NCBI RefSeq assembly: GCF_000478585.1
Contig: NZ_ARWI01000001.1
Location: forward strand, 2,170,001 to 2,234,000
DNA from: Thiomicrorhabdus sp. Kp2
GTDB lineage: Bacteria; Pseudomonadota; Gammaproteobacteria; Thiomicrospirales; Thiomicrospiraceae
Length of the DNA stretch: 64,000 bases
Direction: 5' to 3'
Shown here: positions 1-9,327 of the stretch, one piece after another
Layout of the letters: each line of letters begins with the position of its first letter
How positions within the stretch are numbered: position 1 is the first letter of the stretch
The notes under the pieces: model-generated
The model's database searches: none
The model's input: the letters and a program-made list of their open reading frames with translations, nothing else
Told to the model about the DNA's origin: nothing
Position numbers and translations under genes: made by a program

Positions 1-56
1 GGTTTAGCCCGGTTTTTTATTGTCTGGAATAAATGGATTTTTGAGGGGGGGTGAGT

Positions 57-344
57 ATGAAAATTTTACGTTTTATGGCGCTATTAGAGGGAACCTCTTT
101 GCTGTTGCTATTGTTTGTAGCAATGCCGTTGAAGTATAGCTACGGTATGCCAGAGGTGGTGAGTTGGGTAGGCCGTGCACATGGTGGGCTGTTTATCGCC
201 TTTAATATTGTGCTTTTTTACCATGTTTTTAAAGGGCATCTTTCTGAGGTCAAAGGCTTTTTAGGATTTTTAGCATCACTACTGCCGTTTGGTACTTTTT
301 ATTACAAAGCAAAAGTACTTAATAAGTCATTTAGGAGTGAATAA
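57..344 (+). CDS. DUF3817 family small integral membrane protein
   Basis: About 95 residues with three hydrophobic segments. It matches the DUF3817 pattern: an LLEGTSLLLLLFVAMPLKY-like first segment, a central VGRAHGGLF motif and a final ASLLPFGTFYY segment. The family sits in the inner membrane and its function is unknown. The ATG at 57 is preferred over the in-frame GTG at 51 because the purine-rich GAGGGGG stretch then lies at a normal ribosome-binding distance. It converges with the next gene, with a copy of the 12-bp palindrome between them. Family call is firm; biochemical role cannot be given. Confidence 0.8.
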   Translation: MKILRFMALLEGTSLLLLLFVAMPLKYSYGMPEVVSWVGRAHGGLFIAFNIVLFYHVFKGHLSEVKGFLGFLASLLPFGTFYYKAKVLNKSFRSE

Positions 345-347
345 TCA

Positions 348-359
348 ACCAGGCCTGGT
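348..359. repeat. ACCAGGCCTGGT palindrome, copy 1 (intergenic, convergent)
   Basis: Perfect 12-bp palindrome in the 39-bp space between two convergent genes. Confidence 0.9.
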
Positions 360-383
360 AGGTTTATATTTGCTAAGTTTGCC

Positions 384-815
384 TCAGTTGCTTTGAAATT
401 CTAGAGTTGAAACCACTTCTTGAAACTTTTCTGTTCCCAGCACTTTTTTAAGATTAAAAGCGCACTCAACCGTTAATGTTAGACGTTTTCTATCGAGTTC
501 TGCAAGCTCTTTAACAATGCTTAACGCGCGGCTACGATCTTGGTTGTGTGTGTCTAGCAGTATCTCTTTAAGCTCCGTTTTAAGATTGTGGTATTCAGCA
601 TTAATAAAGTCGATTTTAGGGGTGCTTGAACGAGAAATTTCTCTTATTTGGTTGAGTTGCTGTTTGCTTAGTCCTAGTACGTCTAAATTCTCTATTACGA
701 TTGGCATTAAAGTCACTACTGGACTAGATGGCTTAAAGTCATCTGCCGCTTGTGAACTGAGTGTTAGGCTAAGTAGCAAGCTTGTAAATGCTGTTTTGAA
801 TAAGGGTTTTATCAT
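384..815 (-). CDS. small secreted protein, Spy/CpxP-like in outline
   Basis: 143 residues. It starts with a cleavable signal peptide (hydrophobic LLLSLTLS, then SSQAA cleavage region near residue 23), so the product is probably periplasmic. The mature part is mostly charged and helical, with a LGLSKQQLNQIREI stretch that recalls the LTxxQ helices of Spy/CpxP-type periplasmic chaperones and metal-resistance proteins. Only one cysteine is present (near residue 117), and no catalytic motif is seen. It is a single gene, tail to tail with the DUF3817 gene and downstream of the acetolactate synthase-like gene on the same strand (32-bp gap), so the two may be co-transcribed. The Spy/CpxP resemblance is weak, so treat it as a hypothetical periplasmic protein. 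Confidence 0.6.
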   Translation of the reverse strand: MIKPLFKTAFTSLLLSLTLSSQAADDFKPSSPVVTLMPIVIENLDVLGLSKQQLNQIREISRSSTPKIDFINAEYHNLKTELKEILLDTHNQDRSRALSIVKELAELDRKRLTLTVECAFNLKKVLGTEKFQEVVSTLEFQSN

Positions 816-847
816 TTTATCTCGGCTCTTTTTATAATAATGGTACG

Positions 848-2479
848 TTAAGTTGGGCAGATCATTTCACCGAGTTCTTCAGTGAGTTTAAGGTTTTCAG
901 AATAATCTACGGGGCAATCAATTAATACCACACAGTTGTCGGCTATGGCTTGTTTTAGGGTTGGCAGTAAGTCCTCGGTGTGCTCTATTTTATAGCCTTT
1001 TGCACCAAAGGCTTCGGCCAGTTTAATAAAGTCTGGATTGGTGAAGGCGATATTGCTTTCACGCCCAAACTGATTCATCTGTTTCCATTTTATTAACCCA
1101 TATTCTTGGTCATTCCAAATCAGCACAATAATGGGAATATTCAAACGTACTGCGGTTTCAATTTCTTGCACATTCATTAAAAAACCCGCATCGCCAGTTA
1201 CCGCCACACAGACCTGTTGTGGTTTGGCGAGTTTTGCGGCAATCGCCCCTGGTAATGCAATGCCCATTGAGGCAAAGCCATTGGAGATAATGCAACTATT
1301 AGGTGCTTGCGCTTGATACATTCGGGCAATCCACATTTTATGTGCGCCAACGTCAGAAATGACGATGTCTTCAGCTTGCAGTACTTTGCGTAAATCGGTC
1401 AAGATTTTTTGTGGTTTAACGGGGAAATCTTGGTTGTTATCGAGCTTGTGAAAGGTCTCTTCGATACGTTGTTTTAGGCCTTGATAGGGTGAACCAGTGT
1501 GGCGTTTGCTAATGGCGGCCACACTGGATAAAGCTTGCCCAATATCACCAATTAAACCTGCCGATACAATGTAAAATTCATCCACTTCTGCTGGTTGAGT
1601 GTCAATGTGAATGATTTTGGTTTCTGGATTTCGGTTCCAAAGGTGGGGGTGATATTCGACGATATCGTAACCTACGCAGACCACCACATCGGCTCGGTCA
1701 ATGCCACACGAGATATAGTCGTGCGCCTGTAAACCAATGGTTCCTAATGAGAGTTCATTACTGCATGGCAGAACACCTTTGGCCATAAAGGTCGTTGCCA
1801 CGGGGATATTGAGTTTTGTGGCAAATTCAAACAGCGCTTCACTCGCCTTTGAACGCACGACACCATTACCCGCAATAATAATAGGAAACTTGGCTTCAGA
1901 GATAATATCTGCGGCTTGCTGAACTTTGATTGGGTTTACGTAAGAGGGCAGCGGGCTCTGTTTTTTTAATGGAACTTTATCAAGCAATTTTTCGGCAATA
2001 TTTTCTGGAAAATCAATAAAGCTACAGCCTGGTTTTTCTACTTGAGCGACTTTAAAGGCTTTGCGAACGACTTCTGGAATAACCTCAGGGGTGAGGATTT
2101 GGGTGCTGTATTTGGTAATGGGTTTAAATAAATTGACTAAATCTAAAACCTGATGACTCTCTTTGTGCAGACGATTGGTACTCGCTTGCCCCGCTATGGC
2201 TACCACGGGCGCTCTGTCCATATTAGCATCGGCCACACCTGTGACCAAGTTTGTCGCGCCTGGGCCTAATGTCGCTAAACAGACACCTGCATGACCCGTT
2301 AAACGCCCATAAACATCCGCCATAAAAGCCGCACCTTGTTCATGGCGTGTCAAAATAAATTTAATATTGCTGTCGAGAAGGGCATCCATTAAATCCAGGT
2401 TTTCTTCACCTGGAATACCAAAGATATACTCCACCTCTTCATTTTCTAAACATTTAATAAACAGTTCAGCCGCTTTCAT
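848..2479 (-). CDS. acetolactate synthase-like thiamine diphosphate enzyme
   Basis: 543 residues from the chosen ATG, which follows CAGGT at good spacing and begins MKAAELFIKC as relatives do; an upstream in-frame start would add 12 residues. The domain order is typical of the ThDP decarboxylase family: an N-terminal pyrimidine domain with the FGIPGEENLDL glutamate and RHEQGAAFMAD, a central domain, and a C-terminal ThDP domain with GDAGFLMNVQEIETAV and WNDQEYGLIKWKQ. The last two motifs are those of AlsS-type acetolactate synthases, which join two pyruvates to acetolactate. No small regulatory subunit (ilvN/ilvH) lies beside it, which fits a catabolic or stand-alone enzyme rather than the branched-chain pathway enzyme. 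Substrate is inferred. Confidence 0.8.
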   Translation of the reverse strand: MKAAELFIKCLENEEVEYIFGIPGEENLDLMDALLDSNIKFILTRHEQGAAFMADVYGRLTGHAGVCLATLGPGATNLVTGVADANMDRAPVVAIAGQASTNRLHKESHQVLDLVNLFKPITKYSTQILTPEVIPEVVRKAFKVAQVEKPGCSFIDFPENIAEKLLDKVPLKKQSPLPSYVNPIKVQQAADIISEAKFPIIIAGNGVVRSKASEALFEFATKLNIPVATTFMAKGVLPCSNELSLGTIGLQAHDYISCGIDRADVVVCVGYDIVEYHPHLWNRNPETKIIHIDTQPAEVDEFYIVSAGLIGDIGQALSSVAAISKRHTGSPYQGLKQRIEETFHKLDNNQDFPVKPQKILTDLRKVLQAEDIVISDVGAHKMWIARMYQAQAPNSCIISNGFASMGIALPGAIAAKLAKPQQVCVAVTGDAGFLMNVQEIETAVRLNIPIIVLIWNDQEYGLIKWKQMNQFGRESNIAFTNPDFIKLAEAFGAKGYKIEHTEDLLPTLKQAIADNCVVLIDCPVDYSENLKLTEELGEMICPT

Positions 2480-2682
2480 TGTTTTTACCTGCTTTAGTCT
2501 TTTGCTGCTTTTCAAATTAATAGAAAGTAGATGCCCGAAAAACTTTCAATAGATTGCCGTTTTATAGTGTCACATCGGGCTGTTTTTAGAAAATAAAATC
2601 CTTTTAGAGTAGCCCAATTAAATAGGTATGATGATTGGGGTTTGATACAATTCATCGATTAATATCAACTTTGGAATCGGTT

Positions 2683-4215
2683 TTGAAAAGAATCATTAAA
2701 GCGACCGCAACTGTGGGCGGCATGACGATGATTTCTCGCATTTTAGGCTTTGTGCGTGATGTGATTATTGCCCGCTACTTTGGTGCCAGTATGGGGGCTG
2801 ATGCCTTTTTTGTGGCTTTTAAAATCCCCAACTTTTTTCGTCGTTTATTTGCAGAAGGGGCGTTTTCTCAAGCGTTTGTTCCTGTTTTAGCGGAGGCCAA
2901 AGAGAAGCGTGGTCAAGAGGCTGTTAAACATTTAGTCAATGCCATTAGTTTTAGACTTGGCGGAATCTTATTGTTATTAACCGCATTCGGTGTGTTTGGT
3001 TCTTCTTTATGGATGATGGTGTTTGCACCAGGTTTTATAGATAATCCAGAAAAGTTTAATCTTGCCGCTGATATGTTGGCGATTACTTTTCCTTATCTGT
3101 TGTTAATCTCTTTGGTGGCGTTTTCGTCAGCCATTATGAATACCTATAACCAATTTGCAGTACCCGCTTTTACACCCGTGTTTTTAAATTTGGTGTTGAT
3201 TACTTTTGCCGTTTGGGTTGCACCTTTAATGGATGTGCCAGTCATGGCATTGGCTTGGGGCGTATTGGTTGCGGGCGTGGTTCAACTTTTATTTCACCTG
3301 CCATTTCTCTATAAATTAGGTTTGCTACCACACCCCACCACAAAATCGGATGAAGGTGTCGGTGAGGTCAAGCGCTTAATGTTGCCTGCTTTATTTGGGG
3401 TTTCCGTGGCACAAATCAACTTATTGGTCGATACCATTTTGGCTTCGTTTTTGGTTACAGGCTCGGTCTCATGGCTCTATTATTCCGACCGTTTAATGGA
3501 GTTTCCGTTAGGCGTGTTTGGTGTCGCTTTAGCTACCGTGGTTTTACCAGGCCTGTCAAAAAAAGCCGCCAATGAAAACTGGCAAGGTTTTCAACAAGAC
3601 ATTGATAGTGCATTACGATTGGTGTTAATTATTGGTTTGCCAGCGACCTTAGGTTTATTAATTTTGGCAGAGCCACTCATCACTACGCTCTTTTTCTATG
3701 GTGCATTTACGGCACATGATGCCACTATGTCGAGCATGAGTTTAATGGCTTACTCTTTTGGTTTATTAGGCTTTATTTTGGTGAAGATTTTAGCGCCCGC
3801 TTTTTATTCACGCAAAGACATGAAAACCCCTGTTAAAGTGGCCGTGATCGCTTTGGTGACCAATATTATTTTAAATTTAATATTAATTGGCCCGTTTGCA
3901 CATGTGGGGTTAGCCGCTGCCACGACTATTTCAGCCTTTGTAAACTCAGGTTTACTGTACTGGTATTTAACCAAACAAGCTGTGTTTAAACCACTCAGTG
4001 GTTGGCCAAAATTGTTTATGCAAACCCTCTTTGCAAACAGTGTATTAATTGCCTTTTTATTATTTGCTTCACCTTCAATAGAGAGCTGGCATGCTTTTGA
4101 TGTTTGGTTAAGAATGGCTTGGTTATTCGGTTTGGTAATAGGGTCGATTGTTATTTACGGGTTGGTTCTGGTTTTAGTAGGGCTTAACCCAAAAAGATTG
4201 GTCAGTAAAAGTTAA
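2683..4215 (+). CDS. murJ: lipid II flippase MurJ
   Basis: Integral membrane protein that moves the peptidoglycan precursor lipid II across the inner membrane. The sequence has the family N-terminus (TVGGMTMISRILGFVRDVIIA and then DAFFVAFKIPNFFRRLFAEG) and about 14 hydrophobic segments. The TTG at 2683 gives 510 residues, close to the 511 of the E. coli protein, and starts just before the conserved block; a TTG at 2635 would add 16 residues with no family similarity. It heads the usual murJ-ribF-ileS-lspA order. A partial palindrome (CCAGGCCTG) lies inside the gene near 3549, encoding Pro-Gly-Leu. Confidence 0.9.
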   Translation: MKRIIKATATVGGMTMISRILGFVRDVIIARYFGASMGADAFFVAFKIPNFFRRLFAEGAFSQAFVPVLAEAKEKRGQEAVKHLVNAISFRLGGILLLLTAFGVFGSSLWMMVFAPGFIDNPEKFNLAADMLAITFPYLLLISLVAFSSAIMNTYNQFAVPAFTPVFLNLVLITFAVWVAPLMDVPVMALAWGVLVAGVVQLLFHLPFLYKLGLLPHPTTKSDEGVGEVKRLMLPALFGVSVAQINLLVDTILASFLVTGSVSWLYYSDRLMEFPLGVFGVALATVVLPGLSKKAANENWQGFQQDIDSALRLVLIIGLPATLGLLILAEPLITTLFFYGAFTAHDATMSSMSLMAYSFGLLGFILVKILAPAFYSRKDMKTPVKVAVIALVTNIILNLILIGPFAHVGLAAATTISAFVNSGLLYWYLTKQAVFKPLSGWPKLFMQTLFANSVLIAFLLFASPSIESWHAFDVWLRMAWLFGLVIGSIVIYGLVLVLVGLNPKRLVSKS

Positions 4216-4227
4216 AAATTGTAATCT

Positions 4228-4239
4228 ACCAGGCCTGGT
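4228..4239. repeat. ACCAGGCCTGGT palindrome, copy 2 (murJ-ribF gap)
   Basis: Perfect 12-bp palindrome 12 bp after the murJ stop. The rest of the 164-bp gap is AT-rich and carries a TATAAT at 4328-4333, about 47 bp before the ribF start, a possible -10 box without a clear -35 partner. Confidence 0.9.
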
Positions 4240-4379
4240 CAACTTATTAACCAATTAAAAGCATTGAATAGGCTAAAAATAAGTGAATTTTCAGTATATT
4301 TACAAAAAGTTAGCGCCACCAATAGGCTATAATTTACGGTTTGCTTTTAGCTAATAAAAATCGAACTAGATAGGGAAAC

Positions 4380-5354
4380 ATGCAGTTAATTCGTGGCTTA
4401 CACAATTTAAAACGATTTGATGCGCATTTAGCCAAGGGATGTGTATTAACCATTGGCAACTTTGATGGCGTGCATTTGGGACATCAGCAGGTTTTACAGG
4501 CTGTAAATAGACAAGCTAAAATGTTAGATTTACCGAGTGTAGTGATGATTTTTGAGCCACTGCCGATTGAGTTCTTTGCGCCACAACAAGCCCCTGTGCG
4601 TTTAATGAATTTGCGTGAAAAATTGCAAGCGTTTCAACAGACCGATATTGATTATGTGTTGTGTGTACGTTTTAATGCCGATTTTGCCGTTTTAACGGCA
4701 CAGCAGTTTGTTGATAGGATTTTGCTCCAAGGCCTAAAGGTTAAACATTTGGTGGTTGGCGATGATTTTCGTTTTGGTCAAAAACGTCAAGGTGATTTTG
4801 CTTTTTTAAAACAAGCAGGCCTGGTCAATGGGTTTACAGTGACCGATATGCCAACCTTTGGTGTTGATCAACAACGAGTGAGCAGTACACGTATTAGAAC
4901 CGCTTTATTAAAAGATGGCGCGAGTGAACCAAACTTAGCACAAGCCAAAGCGTTAATGGGCAAAGATTTCAGTTTTAATGGTCGTGTTATTCACGGCCAA
5001 AAGCTGGGTAGAACCATTGGCTTTAGAACTTTGAATATCAACCCTAAGCGTTCGCAAATGCCTGTTCAAGGCGTGTTTGCGGTAACGGTAGATGGTATTG
5101 CCAATAAGCCGTGGCCAGGTGTGGCTAATTTAGGGTTACGTCCTACCGTGGATGGTGTAAGACCTTCAATTGAAGTGCATCTGTTTAATTGGGATAAAGA
5201 TGTGTACGGCCAACATGTGCAAATCACATTAGAAGCTTATATAAGACCAGAAATGAAGTTTAATGGTTTAGATGCTTTAAAAGAACAGATTGCCCAAGAT
5301 GCCCAACAGGCCAAACAGTATTTTAAGCTTTCAGATTTATCTGAAGGTGAATAG
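4380..5354 (+). CDS. ribF: bifunctional riboflavin kinase / FAD synthetase RibF
   Basis: 324 residues, cytoplasmic. It phosphorylates riboflavin to FMN and adenylylates FMN to FAD. The N-terminal FAD synthetase domain carries LTIGNFDGVHLGHQQVL (residues about 23-40), the nucleotide-binding motif, and VVGDDFRFGQKRQGD. The C-terminal kinase domain has FNGRVIHGQKLGRTIGFRTLN and GVANLGLRPTV. The ATG follows GGGA at a good distance. It lies between murJ and ileS as in many gammaproteobacteria. A half-copy of the palindrome (CAGGCCTGGT) is embedded at an Ala-Gly-Leu-Val sequence near 4816. Confidence 0.95.
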   Translation: MQLIRGLHNLKRFDAHLAKGCVLTIGNFDGVHLGHQQVLQAVNRQAKMLDLPSVVMIFEPLPIEFFAPQQAPVRLMNLREKLQAFQQTDIDYVLCVRFNADFAVLTAQQFVDRILLQGLKVKHLVVGDDFRFGQKRQGDFAFLKQAGLVNGFTVTDMPTFGVDQQRVSSTRIRTALLKDGASEPNLAQAKALMGKDFSFNGRVIHGQKLGRTIGFRTLNINPKRSQMPVQGVFAVTVDGIANKPWPGVANLGLRPTVDGVRPSIEVHLFNWDKDVYGQHVQITLEAYIRPEMKFNGLDALKEQIAQDAQQAKQYFKLSDLSEGE

Positions 5355-5421
5355 ATTTTAAATTTTAATTAAGGGTTTTGGATCTTTTCTCCTAACCCTC
5401 TCAACTTAGTGAAGTTATCGA

Positions 5422-8256
5422 ATGACAGACTATAAACCGACTTTGAACTTACCTGAAACAGATTTTCCAATGCGAGGAAATCTACCTAACCGTGAGCCTG
5501 CGCAAGTAGAAGCCTGGTTATCAGATTCGTTATACCAAACTGTACGTGAACACATGGCAGGTCGCCCAAAGTTTATTTTGCATGATGGGCCTCCGTACGC
5601 AAACGGCGATATTCACATTGGTCACGCGGTTAATAAAGTCTTAAAAGACATGATTGTTAAGTCAAAAGGTTTAAGTGGCTTTGACGCGCCATTCGTGCCT
5701 GGTTGGGACTGCCACGGTTTACCCATCGAGCTAAATGTTGAGAAAAAGAAAGGTAAAGTTGGCCAAAAAATTGGTGCCACAGAGTTCCGTGAAGAGTGCC
5801 GTATTTACGCCCAGAAACAAGTAGAAGGTCAAATGGCTGACTTTCAACGTTTGGGCATCATGGCCGATTGGGAAAACCCATACCTAACCAAAGACTTTAA
5901 ATTTGAAGCCAATGAAATCCGTGCTTTAGCAAAAATCATTGAAAACGGTCACTTGGTAAAAGGCACAAAGCCAGTTTACTGGTCTGTTGGTGGTCGTTCT
6001 GCCTTGGCAGAGGCGGAAGTAGAATATGAAAACAAACGTTCAAAATCGATTGATGTGCGTTTCCCAATCATTGATGAAGAAGCGTTTTTTAAACGTTGTC
6101 ACCATGTAGAAGATCATACGGGTGAAGGGCCTCTTTCTGTGGTCATTTGGACAACCACACCTTGGACATTACCGGCTAACCAAGCGGTTTCAATCAATCC
6201 AGAACTAGAATATTCAGTGGTTCAAGTACAGGGTGAAAACGGTCCAGAACGTCTGTTTTTAGCCGAAGCGATGATTAAAGATTCTATGGATAAATGGGGC
6301 TTTGATAAATACAACGTCATCGCTTATGGCCGTGGTGAACAGTTTGACTTGATCCGTTTACAGCACCCGTTTTATGACCGCATTGTGCCGTTAATTCTGG
6401 GTGACCACGTTACCACCGAAGCTGGTACAGGTTGTGTACACACCGCGCCTGGTCACGGGGTAGAAGATTTTCAGGTCGGTCTAAAATACGACCTAGAAGT
6501 CGATTGCCCAGTCGATGGCAATGGTAACTATGTAGCTGGTACGCCTTTGTTTGAAGGTGAAAACGTGCTTAAAGTCGATGACCACGTGATTGAAGTGCTT
6601 AAAGAGCATAAATCCTTAGTGCATATTGAAGTCATTGAACACAGTTATCCGCATTGCTGGCGTACTAAAACGCCGTTGATTTTCCGTGCCACGCCACAAT
6701 GGTTTATCTCAATGACCGAAGGTGGTTTGCGTGATAAAGCCATGGCCGCGATTCCAAAAGTGGAATGGGTTCCAGAGTGGGGTCAAAACCGTATTGAAGG
6801 TATGATTGATGGTCGTCCAGACTGGTGTATTTCACGTCAGCGTTTCTGGGGTGTGCCAATTGCAATCTTTGTGCATAAAGTCACGGGTGAAATGCACCCA
6901 CGCACCACTGAACTGATGGAAGACGTCGCTAAATTGGTTGAAGAAAAATCAATCGATGCATGGTATGACTTAGATATTGCTTCTTTACTGGGTGATGAAG
7001 CCAATGATTATGAGCAAGTAACCGATATCTTAGATGTATGGTTTGATTCAGGTATCTCTCATTTCACCGTATTAGGTCAGCGTGATGAGCTACAAGCGCC
7101 TGCCGATTTATACCTTGAAGGGTCAGATCAGCACCGTGGGTGGTTCCAGTCGTCTTTACTAACGGCTCTAGCAACCGATGGTCAAGCACCTTACAAACAA
7201 GTATTAACGCATGGTTTTACCGTAGATAAGGACGGTAAAAAAATGTCAAAATCAAAAGGTAACGTGGTTGCCCCGCAGCAAATCGCCAATAAGCTTGGTG
7301 CAGATATTTTACGTCTATGGATTTCAGCGGCTGACTACCGTTATGAGATGACCGTTTCAGATGAAATCATCAGCCGTACGGCCGATTCTTATCGTCGTAT
7401 TCGTAACACGGCACGTTTCTTATTAGCCAATATCAATGGCTTTAACCCAGAAACCGATATGGTCGCTTACCAAGATTTATTGCCATTAGATAAATGGGCA
7501 ATCGGTCATGCCGCTAAATTGCAAAAAGAGATTATTGAAGCTTACGATAGCTACAATTTCCACAGCATCTATCAAGCCATGACACACTTCTGTTCGGTTG
7601 AATTAGGTGCATTCTATTTGGATGTTATCAAAGACCGCCAATACACCTGTAAAACAGAAGGGCTAGCACGTCGTTCGGCACAAACGGCTCTATATCATAT
7701 TGTAGAAGCCCTAACCCGTTGGATGGCTCCAATCCTAAGTTTTACCGCTGAAGAAATTTGGCAAGCACTTCCAGGTGAACGTACACAGACTATCTTTGTA
7801 TCAACTTGGTATGAAGGTCTCACTGAGTTAGACGAATCAGCTGAGATGAACTCCGCCTACTGGGAAGAGATGATTGCCGTACGTTCAGCGGTAGCCAAAC
7901 AGCTAGAGCAGTTACGTGCCGATAAAGTCATTAAAGCCTCTCTAACGGCAGAAGTGACTTTATATTGTGACGATGAAATCTTCAATAAACTTAGCAAACT
8001 ACAAGACGAACTGCGTTTTGTACTAATTACCTCAGAAGCGACATTAAAATCATTAGCCGATAAATCTGATACAGCGATTGAATCAGAAATGCCAGGCCTA
8101 TGGATTGATGCGGGTGCTACTGACAAACCAAAATGTGCTCGTTGTTGGCATCACCGTGAAGAAGTAGGGCAAATTGCCGAGCATCCAGAGCTATGTCAGC
8201 GTTGTGTGGATAATATTGATGAAATAGGGAAAGGCGAAATCCGCCATTTTGCATAA
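5422..8256 (+). CDS. ileS: isoleucyl-tRNA synthetase
   Basis: 944 residues, class I aminoacyl-tRNA synthetase that charges tRNA-Ile. It shows the HIGH motif in [18 protein letters not shown] (residues about 56-73), the editing domain with [14 protein letters not shown], the catalytic-domain DVWFDSG and the [10 protein letters not shown] loop. The C-terminal zinc ribbon (CARCWHH and, further on, CQRC) is intact, so this is the zinc-containing bacterial type. Length equals the family norm. It lies 67 bp after ribF and is followed by a long hairpin before lspA. Confidence 0.97.
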   Translation: MTDYKPTLNLPETDFPMRGNLPNREPAQVEAWLSDSLYQTVREHMAGRPKFILHDGPPYANGDIHIGHAVNKVLKDMIVKSKGLSGFDAPFVPGWDCHGLPIELNVEKKKGKVGQKIGATEFREECRIYAQKQVEGQMADFQRLGIMADWENPYLTKDFKFEANEIRALAKIIENGHLVKGTKPVYWSVGGRSALAEAEVEYENKRSKSIDVRFPIIDEEAFFKRCHHVEDHTGEGPLSVVIWTTTPWTLPANQAVSINPELEYSVVQVQGENGPERLFLAEAMIKDSMDKWGFDKYNVIAYGRGEQFDLIRLQHPFYDRIVPLILGDHVTTEAGTGCVHTAPGHGVEDFQVGLKYDLEVDCPVDGNGNYVAGTPLFEGENVLKVDDHVIEVLKEHKSLVHIEVIEHSYPHCWRTKTPLIFRATPQWFISMTEGGLRDKAMAAIPKVEWVPEWGQNRIEGMIDGRPDWCISRQRFWGVPIAIFVHKVTGEMHPRTTELMEDVAKLVEEKSIDAWYDLDIASLLGDEANDYEQVTDILDVWFDSGISHFTVLGQRDELQAPADLYLEGSDQHRGWFQSSLLTALATDGQAPYKQVLTHGFTVDKDGKKMSKSKGNVVAPQQIANKLGADILRLWISAADYRYEMTVSDEIISRTADSYRRIRNTARFLLANINGFNPETDMVAYQDLLPLDKWAIGHAAKLQKEIIEAYDSYNFHSIYQAMTHFCSVELGAFYLDVIKDRQYTCKTEGLARRSAQTALYHIVEALTRWMAPILSFTAEEIWQALPGERTQTIFVSTWYEGLTELDESAEMNSAYWEEMIAVRSAVAKQLEQLRADKVIKASLTAEVTLYCDDEIFNKLSKLQDELRFVLITSEATLKSLADKSDTAIESEMPGLWIDAGATDKPKCARCWHHREEVGQIAEHPELCQRCVDNIDEIGKGEIRHFA

Positions 8257-8381
8257 AACCTGTTGCGAAGCTCAAATACTGCGTTAAAAAAGGCCAAAAA
8301 CGTGCTCATTTACTACGTGTAAACTGCGCATTTTTGGCCTTTTTTGCCTTGTCTTTAAGCTTCTCACGACGGTTTTATATC
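8254..8381. repeat. long imperfect hairpin, dispersed family copy 1 (ileS-lspA gap)
   Basis: An almost gene-gap-filling inverted repeat. Outer arms AAAACCTGTTGCGAAGCT and AGCTTCTCACGACGGTTTT pair imperfectly; an inner stem AAAAAAGGCCAAAAA pairs with TTTTTGGCCTTTTTT; the apex reads GTGCTCATTTACTACGTGTAA. The same layout recurs twice between purD and purH. The inner stem with a T-run could also end or pause transcription between ileS and lspA. Confidence 0.75.
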
Positions 8382-8413
8382 AAAATTGAATTTAGCTAAT
8401 GAATTAAAAAGAG

Positions 8414-8932
8414 ATGAAAATGCCAGAAACAAATTCAACAGCCATAAAAACGGTTTGGTTAGCGGTTTTAGTCATTATTATTGATCAAATAACCAAATAC
8501 ATTGCTGTTAGCAATCTGACCTTTGCAGAACCCGTTGCGGTTATGCCTTATCTAAACTGGACACTGGTTTACAATTACGGTGCGGCGTTTAGCTTTTTGG
8601 CGGATATGGGCGGTTGGCAACGTTGGTTTTTTGCAGGCCTAGCTATAGTGGTCAGTGCTATTTTAATGTTTTGGTTATCAAAACTACCCAGCAAAATCAC
8701 TGCAGAAGTTTGGGGTATTAACCTAGTATTAGGTGGAGCAATTGGTAATGTTATCGACCGCTTTCTAGCAGGGCGAGTCACCGATTTTGTCGATTTCTAT
8801 ATCGGCACTTGGCACTATGCCACTTTTAATGTGGCTGATGTTGCCATCACAGTCGGAGCAGGCCTGTTAATTCTTTCTGAGTTTGTTTTAAAACCAAAGC
8901 AAAAGAAGCAAGCAGAAGTCGCTGATTCATAA
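8414..8932 (+). CDS. lspA: signal peptidase II (prolipoprotein signal peptidase)
   Basis: 172 residues with four membrane segments. It cleaves the signal peptides of lipid-modified prolipoproteins in the inner membrane. The aspartyl protease motifs are present: GGAIGNVIDRF (first catalytic Asp) and FNVADVAITVG (second catalytic Asp), with the early NYGAAFSFL block. Neighbours and order (after ileS) are standard. Two partial palindromes lie inside (near 8635 and 8867), both at Ala-Gly-Leu. The lipoproteins in this window, such as the DUF302 protein and the RND adaptor, would be its substrates. Confidence 0.95.
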   Translation: MKMPETNSTAIKTVWLAVLVIIIDQITKYIAVSNLTFAEPVAVMPYLNWTLVYNYGAAFSFLADMGGWQRWFFAGLAIVVSAILMFWLSKLPSKITAEVWGINLVLGGAIGNVIDRFLAGRVTDFVDFYIGTWHYATFNVADVAITVGAGLLILSEFVLKPKQKKQAEVADS

Positions 8933-8973
8933 AGTCAGATTCATAAAGTTAGCTTCAATAATCCAATCATCTC

Positions 8974-9012
8974 AAAACGACCAACGTCTTACCAGGCCTG
9001 GTCGTTTTTTTT
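8974..9012 (+). terminator. lspA terminator enclosing the 12-bp palindrome
   Basis: A 9-bp perfect stem (AAAACGACC at 8974-8982 pairs with GGTCGTTTT at 9000-9008) followed by a T-run. The 17-nt loop ends in the left part of the ACCAGGCCTGGT palindrome, and the palindrome's last GGT forms part of the terminator stem. Confidence 0.8.
8991..9002. repeat. ACCAGGCCTGGT palindrome, copy 3 (inside lspA terminator)
   Basis: Perfect copy overlapping the right arm of the terminator hairpin. Beyond it, 9013-9270 is AT-rich sequence with no gene seen and only a degenerate copy (TAGGCCTG near 9194). Confidence 0.9.
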
Positions 9013-9272
9013 AAAAGTTAAGAGTAATTTAATTAGAGTGGAATTCAGTATTTATAATTGTTGAAGTTTTTTGATAAATTGAAGCTAGTTCAGTTGTGGA
9101 CTCAATAACTTGACTCAAATTATTGCACTTATCGTAAGTAAAAATTCTATACTTATTATTATTTTAATGTAAATTATATTGAAAGTTTTTTACTAGGCCT
9201 GAAAAGGCATGTAATACAAGATAACCTATAAAAGTGACAGGCTTTAATTAATACTAAGGCAAATAGTCCTGA

Positions 9273-9327
9273 AAACATTTTCAATCTAAAATATTCGGGC
9301 GAATATGCCTTATACTAAATGTTAACA
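9273..9327 (+). other. degenerate attC-like hairpin before the first cassette
   Basis: Imperfect inverted repeat: outer AAAACATTT pairs with AAATGTTAAC, and an inner perfect ATATTCG/CGAATAT stem has a GG loop, with an unpaired middle. The layout recalls an attC folded as single strand, and its right end supplies the G of the first cassette boundary. It could instead be a chance hairpin in AT-rich DNA. Confidence 0.35.

Noticed and set aside
2635-2682. Upstream start for murJ
   Set aside because: The extra 16 residues have no family similarity and the TTG has no ribosome-binding site.
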